Below, one piece after another: positions 51,726 through 60,366 of a stretch of 64,000 nt of DNA. A program made the position numbers and the translations under genes. Location: positions 26,857-90,856 of the forward strand of contig CABUZX010000003.1 in NCBI GenBank assembly GCA_902496185.1, in the 5' to 3' direction. The notes beneath the pieces are model-generated. The model was given only the letters and a program-made list of their open reading frames with translations. It was not told the origin of the DNA and ran no database searches. The first letter of the stretch is position 1, and each line of letters begins with the position of its first letter. Origin of the DNA: an uncultured Subdoligranulum sp. (GTDB lineage: Bacteria > Bacillota > Clostridia > Christensenellales > CAG-314).

Positions 51726-52649
51726 TTATTGTTGTTGCTTGTTTGAAAAATACGCTCTTAAGCTGTCGTACCTATCCCCCAAGTGCGACTTAAACGCCGT
51801 ACTGCCCTCCAAAATTTGCAAAGCTGTTTCGGGCGGATATTGATCAAGAACTTTTTTTACTGCATTGTACTTTTCAATTGCTTTTTGCTCTTCGACACCG
51901 GACTCTCCTATACGTTCCGTCAATTCAAGAATTTCTTGCAATCTTTGCCACTCTTGTTTTTCCAGCTCGGCAAGCTGGTCGGCAAGGCTTTTTTTGTACT
52001 TTGCTTCCTTCTCCTCCACGGAATTGTTGTATTTTGTAACTTCGTCTGCTTTTTCCAATGCTTCCTGACGGATTTCCTCAGTTTTGTCGGCAATTTTTTT
52101 AGCGTAAATTTCTTCCAACGCCTCAAGCTGTTGCTTTGCGGAGTCCGTCAAATTGCTTTTTTGCGTTTCGATATCGTTTAAAGAATTATCTGTGTTTTGT
52201 TGCAAAGTATTCAAGGCTTGCTCGGCAAGAGTGTTTATTTTGTCCATCATACCGCTTTTTATGCTACTATTCGTAAGATTATTTTTTTGCGCGGAATAAT
52301 TAGTGTTTTTTAAATCCGCGTCACGCTCGGTGGCAATTTCTATTTGTCCTTGCGTTGCTTTGTCCAAAATGCTTTTTGCTTTTTGCGCAAGACTTTGCAA
52401 GGTTTTTGAAGTAGAATCGTTAATTTGAGAAACTTCCTTTTGCTTGTTTGCGGAGTAATATTGCTCTGCCAAGCGAGAAATTTCCTCTTCCGAAGGCATT
52501 TCGTAGGTTAGTTTTTGCATACCCAGCGAATCCGGCGCGTCCACCCTTTGCTCTTGATACGTAGTACTGTATTTGTTGTCGATTTTTGCCATGCTGTCCA
52601 ATAATTGCTTGTAAATTTTGGATGCATCATCTAATTGCTTAATGCTCAT
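51726..52649 (-). CDS. Coiled-coil protein at the end of the phage cassette
   Basis: The 307-residue protein has no family I can name. Almost the whole length is predicted helical and coiled-coil: heptad-rich stretches such as EEIRQEALEKADEVTKYNNSVEEKEAKYKKSL and LAELEKQEWQRLQEILELTERIG. It is rich in Gln, Lys, Glu and Ala with no Cys. The C-terminus is compact (YPPETALQILEGSTAFKSHLGDRYDSLRAYFSNK). The position last in the structural operon suits a tail fibre-like, internal (ejection) or chaperone protein. AGGAGAG precedes ATG 52649. Confidence 0.75.
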   Translation of the reverse strand: MSIKQLDDASKIYKQLLDSMAKIDNKYSTTYQEQRVDAPDSLGMQKLTYEMPSEEEISRLAEQYYSANKQKEVSQINDSTSKTLQSLAQKAKSILDKATQGQIEIATERDADLKNTNYSAQKNNLTNSSIKSGMMDKINTLAEQALNTLQQNTDNSLNDIETQKSNLTDSAKQQLEALEEIYAKKIADKTEEIRQEALEKADEVTKYNNSVEEKEAKYKKSLADQLAELEKQEWQRLQEILELTERIGESGVEEQKAIEKYNAVKKVLDQYPPETALQILEGSTAFKSHLGDRYDSLRAYFSNKQQQ

Positions 52650-52679
52650 TGTCTCTCCTTTATTTGTTTATTATTTTTG

Positions 52680-53891
52680 TCACGCCAAAATATATTTTCC
52701 GTCGTCGTAAACCGCAAAGCCGTTCAAAGTCTTTGCAACGGCAGTATCACGACTGCAATATCTTTTTTTAAAAACGGTTTCCGTCACGCCTTCGTCTGTA
52801 AGAGTCAGCCTATATTCAGTTAGCAAACCGTTTTTTAACGCCCCAATAAGAAAAATATTGTCAATCGCATAAGCTCCGCATCCGTTTGGCTCGGAAAGTA
52901 TTTTTACCACCGTAGTGTAATAAACGGAGTTTTGCACGCTTACCAACGCCGTCACCACGGAGTTTAATCCCCACACCACGAGGTAAGTCGTGCTGTCTTC
53001 GGCATAGACGTCGTACGGCGTGACGTAAACGCCCCTTACCTTTTGACTGACTTCGCCAAACACCAACCTTTGGCTTTTCGTCTCGGATTTCGTTGCAAAC
53101 AAATTGGTCACACAAAACCTATACAACTCTCCCTGGGACACAAAATACACGTCACCGCTTTGGCTAGTTCTGAAAAAAAAGTCGCAGTCGCTCCCTATTG
53201 CAAGCGATACTCCAATAGGCACGAAATTATTTTGCTCGTCAAATAAAGATATTTTCCAAACGCCCTCCTGCGCTTTGTAAAGAATATAAAGGTTTTGCAA
53301 AAAATACTTTATTTTTACCTTTTGCGGTAAATCCGCCTCCGCAAAAGTCATCAATTTGCCCTTCGTTCTGTCCAAGTCTTCGTCTAACAAATAAAAACCG
53401 TCGGTATATTTTGCAACAAACAGCTCTTTCCCCGAAAAACCTTTTTCAAAACTGATTTCCGGCGTAAAAACTTGTTTAATACCACTACCCGTCACACAAA
53501 AACAAGCGTCGGAAAGGCTAAACCCATCAGTAAAACTACTTACCGTTATACTTAAATTATGATTACCGACCGCTACGTACAAATTTTTGCAATATGAGAA
53601 ATAATTGTCCATTTCAGACAAAAATCTTACGTTTTTTTCAAAAAAAGTTACGCCGTCCATTTTGAGAATTATTTTAGCGCTACCACTACTAAACGTACCT
53701 GAAAAGCTGATTTCCGTCCAACCTGCCCTGCCTTTAAAAAAAGCCGTGTCGAGATTAGTTGTTTTAGTTACGTCCGAAAACACGGTATCAAAAACGTAAA
53801 GCTTAATTTTTTCAGAATTTGATGCAACCATTGACAAAATTTCTTGTTGCATATCGTCTTTTTTAAAAGTTTGTTTAATACCGAAATTCAT
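52680..53891 (-). CDS. Putative phage structural protein, beta-rich (403 aa)
   Basis: I do not recognise this family. It is a beta-rich protein with many Phe, Tyr, Val and Ser and repeated short strands (KIKLYVFDTVFSDV, AKIILKMDGVTFFEKNV, VYFVSQGELYRFCV, TTYLVVWGLNSVVTALV). The pattern suggests a carbohydrate-binding-like N-terminal jelly roll followed by propeller-like blades. It starts 1 nt after the end of the 496-residue gene upstream, so the two are coupled. It is probably a tail or adhesin component. Confidence 0.72.
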   Translation of the reverse strand: MNFGIKQTFKKDDMQQEILSMVASNSEKIKLYVFDTVFSDVTKTTNLDTAFFKGRAGWTEISFSGTFSSGSAKIILKMDGVTFFEKNVRFLSEMDNYFSYCKNLYVAVGNHNLSITVSSFTDGFSLSDACFCVTGSGIKQVFTPEISFEKGFSGKELFVAKYTDGFYLLDEDLDRTKGKLMTFAEADLPQKVKIKYFLQNLYILYKAQEGVWKISLFDEQNNFVPIGVSLAIGSDCDFFFRTSQSGDVYFVSQGELYRFCVTNLFATKSETKSQRLVFGEVSQKVRGVYVTPYDVYAEDSTTYLVVWGLNSVVTALVSVQNSVYYTTVVKILSEPNGCGAYAIDNIFLIGALKNGLLTEYRLTLTDEGVTETVFKKRYCSRDTAVAKTLNGFAVYDDGKYILA

Positions 53892-53892
53892 A

Positions 53893-55383
53893 TCACGCGT
53901 ACTCCTTAAACACCAATTGCGGACGACTCACAAACATATTTTCCGTTTTGCAAACTATTTGCATACCAAAGCTTTCGCCCACAAGATTGAGCGGAACTTT
54001 TTGCCCGCGTTGCATACCCTTTACTTCAAAAAAATATTCTTTTCCGTCCACGTCAAACACCAACGTAACGTCATGCTTTGAAAGCAAGGTAATATAAAGC
54101 AATTGTTTTTTACCCACCACCTTGTTTAAATCACTGTCGGGACAGGTCCACGCCTTTAACGTATTTGTATCAAAAAGTTTTCCGCCTTTGTATAATTTTC
54201 CCACGTACTTTGAATAAGGCTGTTTTTCGCCAAAGCACATAAACAGACCGTTTACTCCGTCGCCGTTTATACCGACAAGCGAAATTACGTCAAATCCACG
54301 CATAAGATTTGTAGAACCGTCAAACAAATCAATTTCCAACACGGCGTTATTAATACAGCCGTTTTTTTCCGCAGAAGTTCTTTTTCCGTCAAAAAAATTG
54401 ACGTTGGCGGACAAATAATATTTTCCGTTGCAATACGTTGCCGTAGCGTTGGCGTTGTCGCACCCCTCAAAATAGCCATCCAAATTGGACAAAATCTTTT
54501 TTGCGGAATTACCGTCAAACTGAAACAACCCTTGCTCCGTCAAAAAAATAATCGTTTCGCCACACACGCAAACGGTGTTGCCCAAAATTTTGCCCGTAGT
54601 CAAAAACAAATGCGTTAATGAAAACCCCTCTTGCGCGCCGTAGGCTATAAGACGGCTTATTCCGTATTCTCTAAACACAAAAAGATAGTTTAAAAAACTC
54701 ACAACCTTAAGCAAAGCGCCCCTTTCATCCGTCATAGTAATATACCCAGCGCAGTCAATACCCACGTCCCAATTAGTAAGGTCGAGGTCGTCGGAAAAAA
54801 CCAAAGTATTTTTGTCCGTTAAAGTGGTTGCAAACAGCCTGTCGTAATGCACGCACATACTGCTTACTCTCGGCGCGGAGCTTACCGTTGTCGGAGGGTT
54901 TTGACCATCGTAAACCCTCATATCGTCCTTTAAAGAGCAAAAAATAATAACGTCCTTTCCCTTTAGTCGATAATTTATTGCCTGCGGAACTGCATTAAAG
55001 GGCGTAGAATCTATACAAACGGCGCCTTCTCCACCGTTAATTTTTACGGAATACAGTTTGTTTTGATTGCTCAAAAAAATAATCCTGTCGTCGTTGACGG
55101 AATTAATTTCGTCAAAACGCTTAAAATACCACAGTTTTTGAATTTTTTCACCCGTATCCGCGCAAACGGGGAGACTAATTCCGTCCTTTTCAATACAAAA
55201 AGCCTGTACTCCGTTTCCCTCCGTCAAAACACCCCTTTCGCCGTTAACGTTATAACTGACTTTTGCCGTGTTGTTTGAAATATAGGCGTCGTCTACGATA
55301 CTGTTTAACCCGCCTGCAAAATCAGAAATGGATATACTTTTTAAACTGCTTTGTTTTGCCAAAAGCGATTTTCTAAAAAACAT
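53893..55383 (-). CDS. Phage head-tail/tail hub protein, beta-propeller-like
   Basis: The 496-residue protein opens with a pattern typical of podovirus-like stopper/tail-hub proteins: ISDFAGGLNSIVDDAYISNN followed by AKVSYNVNGERGVLTEGNG (the -GGLN-x-D...I...A..-N...G.L- signature). Repeated Trp/Tyr/Phe-rich blades follow (KLWYFKRFDEIN, YDRLFATTLTDKN, NYLFVFREYGISRLIAYG). GGAGG precedes ATG 55383. It lies between the connector-like gene and the 403-residue gene. The assignment as a P22 gp10-type tail protein is by pattern only. Confidence 0.75.
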   Translation of the reverse strand: MFFRKSLLAKQSSLKSISISDFAGGLNSIVDDAYISNNTAKVSYNVNGERGVLTEGNGVQAFCIEKDGISLPVCADTGEKIQKLWYFKRFDEINSVNDDRIIFLSNQNKLYSVKINGGEGAVCIDSTPFNAVPQAINYRLKGKDVIIFCSLKDDMRVYDGQNPPTTVSSAPRVSSMCVHYDRLFATTLTDKNTLVFSDDLDLTNWDVGIDCAGYITMTDERGALLKVVSFLNYLFVFREYGISRLIAYGAQEGFSLTHLFLTTGKILGNTVCVCGETIIFLTEQGLFQFDGNSAKKILSNLDGYFEGCDNANATATYCNGKYYLSANVNFFDGKRTSAEKNGCINNAVLEIDLFDGSTNLMRGFDVISLVGINGDGVNGLFMCFGEKQPYSKYVGKLYKGGKLFDTNTLKAWTCPDSDLNKVVGKKQLLYITLLSKHDVTLVFDVDGKEYFFEVKGMQRGQKVPLNLVGESFGMQIVCKTENMFVSRPQLVFKEYA

Positions 55384-55956
55384 TTACTTCCACCTCCGTT
55401 GCGGAATTTTAAAACTCTTGTTTGCAAAAGACGCCACTTGAATCAAATCCTTGTATCTTTTATCCCATAGCGTTGCTTCGTCGTACATACCCGTCAAAAA
55501 CATAAATTCTGCTATAGCCCCGTACGCAAACAATCTTTCATCCATTTTGGGATTTCCCCTTTCAAGAGCATCGTCAAAACTTTTTTCTTGCGGACGATAG
55601 CAATACTCCACCTTTATACCGCCTTTTACCTTTGCAATGACTTCCGTGGTAGTGACGACAAAATCCACTTCGGCGTCGTTTAAGTCGCAAACCTTCGTTA
55701 CCTCGTGCAGAGTTTTGTTAAAATCGGTAATTTTTACGACGTTTGTATCAAAGCTTTGAGTTGCCCGTAGTGGAAAATAATCGCAAGCCAACTCTTTTTC
55801 GCAAAAACCTACGCATTGCGTCAATAATTTTAAATTTTTGTTGCTTTCCATTGATTGACGGATATATTCATTGTCAACTCCGTCCTCAAAAATTTGCCTT
55901 TCAAAGTCGTATTGCAACAACTCACCGCACAATTTAACCACGTTTTTTACCGTCAT
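55384..55956 (-). CDS. Putative head-tail connector (adaptor) protein
   Basis: The 190-residue protein sits where adaptor proteins usually are, after the capsid and before the tail hub. The helical N-terminus (VKLCGELLQYDFERQIFEDGVDNEYIRQSMES) is followed by a beta middle (VDFVVTTTEVIAKVKGGIKVEYCYRP) and a helical C-terminus (DERLFAYGAIAEFMFLTGMYDEATLWDKRYKDLIQ), which fits a gp4/gp6-like connector. No sharp signature is present. It overlaps the preceding gene by 4 nt. Confidence 0.65.
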   Translation of the reverse strand: MTVKNVVKLCGELLQYDFERQIFEDGVDNEYIRQSMESNKNLKLLTQCVGFCEKELACDYFPLRATQSFDTNVVKITDFNKTLHEVTKVCDLNDAEVDFVVTTTEVIAKVKGGIKVEYCYRPQEKSFDDALERGNPKMDERLFAYGAIAEFMFLTGMYDEATLWDKRYKDLIQVASFANKSFKIPQRRWK

Positions 55957-56294
55957 AACTTATTCTCCTTTTTAAATCTCTCTTTTCTTTCCGTTAAAAT
56001 TTGTTCTTGCTCGTCAAGCAATAATTTTTCCAACGCCTGATTATGCTCGTCTATTTCTTTAAAAATTTGCGTTGCGTTTTGCCTACGTGTTTTTAGACAA
56101 AAATCTACAGTCCTGCTGTCTAACTGCTTGTACGGTACTACAAAACAAAAGGTTTCACGCTGAAAACTGTTGTGGACCTCGTATCTGTCGCGCTTTGTGT
56201 TGAAAACCACGAAATATCCTTCGTCAATGCTTTTCAATCTATCGCAAATATCAAAAGTATCGTTTTCTATTTTTTTCAACCAATGCTTGTTCAT
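55953..56294 (-). CDS. Small phage head-region protein (113 aa)
   Basis: The protein begins MNKHWLKKIENDTFDICDRLKSIDEGYFVVFNTKRDRYEVHN. This EGYFV-x-FN-x(3)-RYEVHN block recurs, as far as I recall, in Gram-positive phage structural clusters, but its role is unknown to me. The second half is a Lys/Glu-rich helix. CAGGAG lies before ATG 56294. It follows the capsid gene by 59 nt. Confidence 0.7.
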   Translation of the reverse strand: MNKHWLKKIENDTFDICDRLKSIDEGYFVVFNTKRDRYEVHNSFQRETFCFVVPYKQLDSRTVDFCLKTRRQNATQIFKEIDEHNQALEKLLLDEQEQILTERKERFKKENKL

Positions 56295-56353
56295 TTTTTC
56301 TCCTGAAGGTTTGAGAGAGCAAAAACGCTCTCTCAAACACGTTAATCAAAAAA

Positions 56354-57535
56354 TTATTTTTCAGTAATATCGGTAATAACGCCCTGACCTGCTGGTTTTT
56401 CGCAAAGCAAATCAGCATATTTAACCAAAGTTGCCGTATAAACGGGCTTGCCCGCAACTTGCTTAAGAACTTTGCCGTCGTCGCCTTCCAGCCAACGCCA
56501 GTCGCAAAGTTGATGCAAAGTAAACTCGTCTGTATTCAAAACGTACATACTGCCCGACGGACAGAAACGATCCGTTACTACGGGAATACCGCCAAAACTA
56601 ATAGCCTTAAAACCGCCTTCGAGATTGATAGTGTCGATATTGGTTCTATTAGTAGTCAAATATTCCTGATAGGCGCGTCTTACTCCGCTGTTACACACGA
56701 TAAAGTTTGCCGTACTGCCGGCAATATCTTCAAGGTCGTCCACTACTCTTTGAATAGTAAAATCGTCGATTGCTCCGCCGTTTGCCTTAACGCTTTTTGG
56801 ACTCAACCAAAGATTGGTATTTCTATTGATACCGTAAAGAGTATCGCTATTGCCGAATATTGCGCCAAGCCCCGTGATTTCCTTATTAAAACTACCCTGA
56901 ACTGTGACTATTGCGTTTTCCGTCACCAAAGACTCAAGACTTGCGCCGTCCACCATCACCGTTTTGTTTGCTCTGTCAACGGAAAGTATACGTCTGCCCG
57001 TTGCGCCGTGTATTGGACTAAAACCTTCGGTATCGGGTGTCAAAAAGTCCACTACCATACCTTCGATTACATTGGTTACGCTGTCAAGCAAAACGGTATT
57101 TGCGCTTGTAGACAAAACCGTAGCAAGTTTACCGCTACCGTCGCCAAACAACATACGACCAAAGTTGAATTTGCTCGTTTTAATTAAACCTTCCATTTCG
57201 GCGTTGAGCAAGTTTACAAAAGCGCCACTGTTGTTTGCGGAAGCTCTTATAGCTTTGTCTGAAATTTCTATCGTACCGTAAAGGTTTTTGAGAGTAAGAC
57301 AAAATTGCTTATAATTGTTGCCTGCCGCCGAAGGAAGATTGCCGTCCTCCGTACCTGCGCCGATACCACCGTTTGCGCCGTAAGGCACGAGCTTACGTAC
57401 TTCTTTGCCCCATACGTCTGCAGTACTTTGCTTGATTTTTGCCAACAAGGGATTTATTTTAGTATTGAGTTGGTCGCTTACCACGCCCAAATAAAGTGTT
57501 TTTAATGCATTTTCTGCGCTTGTAATTGTTACCAT
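56354..57535 (-). CDS. Phage major capsid protein
   Basis: This 393-residue protein has the HK97-like capsid profile. An N-terminal arm (ENALKTLYLGVVSDQLNTKINPLLAKI) is followed by GNNYKQFCLTLKNLYGTIEISDKAIRAS, MEGLIKTSKFNFGRMLFGDGSG (the long spine-helix region), and a C-terminal A-domain-like stretch (FIVCNSGVRRAYQEYLTTN, GGFKAISFGGIPVVTDRFCP). There is no long delta domain and no prohead protease gene nearby; a scaffold-like gene precedes it. ATG 57535 is chosen over a TTG because of GGAG at 6 nt. Confidence 0.88.
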   Translation of the reverse strand: MVTITSAENALKTLYLGVVSDQLNTKINPLLAKIKQSTADVWGKEVRKLVPYGANGGIGAGTEDGNLPSAAGNNYKQFCLTLKNLYGTIEISDKAIRASANNSGAFVNLLNAEMEGLIKTSKFNFGRMLFGDGSGKLATVLSTSANTVLLDSVTNVIEGMVVDFLTPDTEGFSPIHGATGRRILSVDRANKTVMVDGASLESLVTENAIVTVQGSFNKEITGLGAIFGNSDTLYGINRNTNLWLSPKSVKANGGAIDDFTIQRVVDDLEDIAGSTANFIVCNSGVRRAYQEYLTTNRTNIDTINLEGGFKAISFGGIPVVTDRFCPSGSMYVLNTDEFTLHQLCDWRWLEGDDGKVLKQVAGKPVYTATLVKYADLLCEKPAGQGVITDITEK

Positions 57536-57615
57536 AATCTTCTCCAAAAAAAATTTATAACCTTTTATTTATACGGGTACGGTCAAAAGGCAATACCGTA
57601 CCTACCATAGACAAT

Positions 57616-58188
57616 TTAACGTTTGTCAAACATTTTGCCTGCCAAAATACCTGCTTCCGCAACGGAAGTCGGTTTTAACGGCGGTGTAAGACTGAAAAAT
57701 CCGCTACCGCCAATAACGTTTGGCGCTTTTGGCAAAGAAAGTTGCTTTAAGTACTTCGCCAACAACATTTCCATAAACTGCGGATTAGACAAAATATACT
57801 TTTCCGCAAAATCGGCGTCCATCGTCAAGAAAGGGACGGCGTCAACTTGCCCGTCGATATTTTTACAATCGGGATTGTCCGACGTAGCTATTAACGTCTC
57901 CTCAACGGAATTACCCTGCGGAAAAACCGTATTTGCCGTAGTCGTAGCGGCAATTTCGGTCGGGTTTTTTTCCGTCGCCAAAGAGGGTTTCATATTCAAA
58001 AGAGCTTCTTTCGGCAACGTCTCCAATGATTGCCCACACTCTTTTGCGTCGTAATTGTCCTCCTTTTTACCGGACAAAAGACTCAGTTTTTGACATTTTT
58101 TCGTAAATTCCCTTTGTAATGCGTCGTAAGCGTCTTTAAGGGCTTTTACCGTTTTGAATTTGCCCAAAATTGTTAAGTCGTTATTCAT
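57616..58188 (-). CDS. Putative phage scaffolding protein
   Basis: The 190-residue protein has a helical N-terminus (FKTVKALKDAYDALQREFTKKCQKLSLLSGKK), an acidic and Asn/Ala/Thr-rich middle, and a short C-terminal helix (FAEKYILSNPQFMEMLLAKYLKQL). It lies exactly between the portal and capsid genes, the scaffold position, and overlaps the portal end by 8 nt. I assign it by position and composition only. Confidence 0.7.
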   Translation of the reverse strand: MNNDLTILGKFKTVKALKDAYDALQREFTKKCQKLSLLSGKKEDNYDAKECGQSLETLPKEALLNMKPSLATEKNPTEIAATTTANTVFPQGNSVEETLIATSDNPDCKNIDGQVDAVPFLTMDADFAEKYILSNPQFMEMLLAKYLKQLSLPKAPNVIGGSGFFSLTPPLKPTSVAEAGILAGKMFDKR

Positions 58189-60052
58189 CCTGTTCCTCCT
58201 TGTCTTTGTTTGCCACGGATTGCGTCATGATTTTGTGAATTTTTATATGCTCCAAAAGTTTTTTCTCATAATTTTTGCCCTGTTTTGATGCTTGTCCCGA
58301 TACCACGAATTTAACGTGTTCTTCGATATGAATTGCGTGGTCGTCTATCTCCATAGGCAACGTATCGTCTCCGAAAAAGAGATTTTCATTTTGAGCTTTT
58401 TTCTGATGAAGGGTTGATACGTCCTGCGAACTTTCCCAGTTGCCAAACCCCATCATTTCCAAAACCTTGAGTTTACCCGCTTGTGATATTTTACCTTCCT
58501 CGTTAGTCAAGAGCCCTGCCGAAAGCAAGTCCATAACCAGCGCTCTACGCGCAGAAGGTGTATCGTTTATTTCGTTTTCCGTCTCAAATACGACGTCGTC
58601 GGAATTTAGGTCGCTGTTTTTAAAATAAAATATTTCCACTTCGCCGTCTTCGCCAACGACCTTTTCGAGACGAGTAGTGACGGCAAACTGTCTGTAAAGT
58701 CTAAGTATATGCCTTGCCACTTCGCGCACGGCGCTTCTGATTTGTTCGGCGGAAATATTCATACGCGTGTCGTCCTGCTCCACCAAAAGTTGCAAGGCGA
58801 CACCGCTTGTAACGTGTTGGGTAGTATTACTGTTTCGCATTAGTTCCGACACGCCAGAAACCTCGTAAAACTCCGTCAGCAAACGCTCTTCTTCATACAA
58901 AAATTCGCTTGGAAGAGTACCCGGATCCAACAGTCTCGGCAAGGTTGAGCCCTGCCTATAGACCAATACTTTGCCCGGCGTAAGTCCTCCGTCCGTCAAT
59001 TCGTCGGTATCCACACTGCCTTCTTCTACCGCCAAAACGCCCATTGAAATTCTATTTAAAAACTCTTCTTTTCTGTTTTTGACGGCGTTATAAGCTCTTT
59101 GCACGGGAATTAACCTTTCCACAACGCTCGTGCCCCAAAAGCACCCTGCAACAGGCATAGAAACCTGCCTTACAAATGGAAAATCTCTTTGCCCCAACTC
59201 TCCGTTTAAATACGGAAGCTCGCCTATATGCAAAATTTTGTCTCCCGCTACTATTACCAATTGGCCGTTGGGATATTTTGAGCAAGGTCTTGTATACCGT
59301 TCGATAACAATAACGCTATCTTTTTTGACCTGCTCCGTCACGTTTGCAGAATATCCGTTTATTCCGTAACCACCCGTTACAGCTTCGTTGCTCAAAGCAA
59401 ATACTTTTACGTCTACGCCTTTCAACTCTACTCCCCATATCGTTTTTACTTCTTCAACGCTATAGGCCTTTGCGTGAATAATACTATTGACTTCCGAAAG
59501 CGATTGACACGCGTTGCTGTCGGGATAAATTTCAAAGGGTGGACATACCGTAACGACGGCGTCTCCCGTTTTAAGCTGACCGTTTTCGGAGGGCAACGCC
59601 ATACCTTTGGTTTTGTCCCAACTCACTTTTAAAAACACCGTTCCACAAACTTCGCTCCACATTGCGGCTTTGTCCATAATCTCCGAAAGTCTCATTTTTT
59701 CATTGCAACTTTTTAGTATTTTTGACGAAACTTTTGCGCTCATTATGTCGCTATCTTCGGTACCTATGGGTCTTACCGACATTTTCGGTTTAACCCTGCT
59801 AAGCTTTGCCAATCTCGTTTCGTAAACCGAAGCAACGTGGTTGTAAACCTCTCGCTTTTGCCAATAAAAATCCTTGTCTTCAGTTTCGATACCACGCCTG
59901 CCTATAAGACAATAGTGATTCCCCGCAACAAAATTCATATTGAGTTGCCACGCCAATTCAAAAGGCAAACGCTCTCGTTGTCTTTCAAAAAAATCTTCCG
60001 TCACCTCGGCAACGATCTGGTCGTACAATTTCGTCTTGTCCGTTTTGTTCAT
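58181..60052 (-). CDS. Phage portal protein
   Basis: The 623-residue protein forms the DNA gate at one capsid vertex. It has an N-terminal helix-rich wing (RERLPFELAWQLNMNFVAGNHYCL), a conserved core KREVYNHVASVYETRLAKLSRVKPKMSVRP, the clip/stem region (PVAGCFWGTSVVERLIPVQRAYNAVKNRKEEFLNRI), TSGVALQLLVEQDDTRMNISAEQIRSAVREVARHIL, and a charged C-terminus. This layout and length fit P22/podovirus-like portals. AAAGGAG lies before ATG 60052. It overlaps the small gene upstream by 4 nt. Confidence 0.9.
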   Translation of the reverse strand: MNKTDKTKLYDQIVAEVTEDFFERQRERLPFELAWQLNMNFVAGNHYCLIGRRGIETEDKDFYWQKREVYNHVASVYETRLAKLSRVKPKMSVRPIGTEDSDIMSAKVSSKILKSCNEKMRLSEIMDKAAMWSEVCGTVFLKVSWDKTKGMALPSENGQLKTGDAVVTVCPPFEIYPDSNACQSLSEVNSIIHAKAYSVEEVKTIWGVELKGVDVKVFALSNEAVTGGYGINGYSANVTEQVKKDSVIVIERYTRPCSKYPNGQLVIVAGDKILHIGELPYLNGELGQRDFPFVRQVSMPVAGCFWGTSVVERLIPVQRAYNAVKNRKEEFLNRISMGVLAVEEGSVDTDELTDGGLTPGKVLVYRQGSTLPRLLDPGTLPSEFLYEEERLLTEFYEVSGVSELMRNSNTTQHVTSGVALQLLVEQDDTRMNISAEQIRSAVREVARHILRLYRQFAVTTRLEKVVGEDGEVEIFYFKNSDLNSDDVVFETENEINDTPSARRALVMDLLSAGLLTNEEGKISQAGKLKVLEMMGFGNWESSQDVSTLHQKKAQNENLFFGDDTLPMEIDDHAIHIEEHVKFVVSGQASKQGKNYEKKLLEHIKIHKIMTQSVANKDKEEQDE

Positions 60053-60366
60053 ACTTCTCCTTTACTGTTGTTCAAAGCACCCTCGGAGTCGGTGTTTTGG
60101 CTCAACAATTTTAACAATCTTGATTTTTCCTCTTCTAACTGCTCGTCACTCAAAGCCCCCACGTTATCGTCGCCCGTTTTTAATGCGAGCAAAGTTTTTG
60201 CCGCGGATATATCGGGAGCAACGTGCTTGGTCGTAACTTTACGCTTTACAAGACGCGGTTTTGTTTCGCCCTCGTCCAACACAAATTCGTCTACGTTTTC
60301 CTTGACCTTATATCCAAGCGCTTTTTTGTACAGCATTTTAGAAATGGAGTCCATTACGTCCTTCAT
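60049..60366 (-). CDS. Small protein between terminase and portal (105 aa)
   Basis: The product is a basic-acidic mixed protein: MKDVMDSISKMLYKKALGYKVKENVDEFVLDEGE, then KVTTKHVAPDISAAKTLLALKTG and an acidic Glu-rich helix (LSDEQLEEEKSRLLKLLSQN). A KVTTK-x-V-x-PD-x(2)-A-x-K-x-LL-like block may be shared by small phage proteins at this position, but I cannot name a function. A small terminase or head-assembly factor is possible. It overlaps the terminase 3' end by 29 nt. Confidence 0.7.
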   Translation of the reverse strand: MKDVMDSISKMLYKKALGYKVKENVDEFVLDEGETKPRLVKRKVTTKHVAPDISAAKTLLALKTGDDNVGALSDEQLEEEKSRLLKLLSQNTDSEGALNNSKGEV

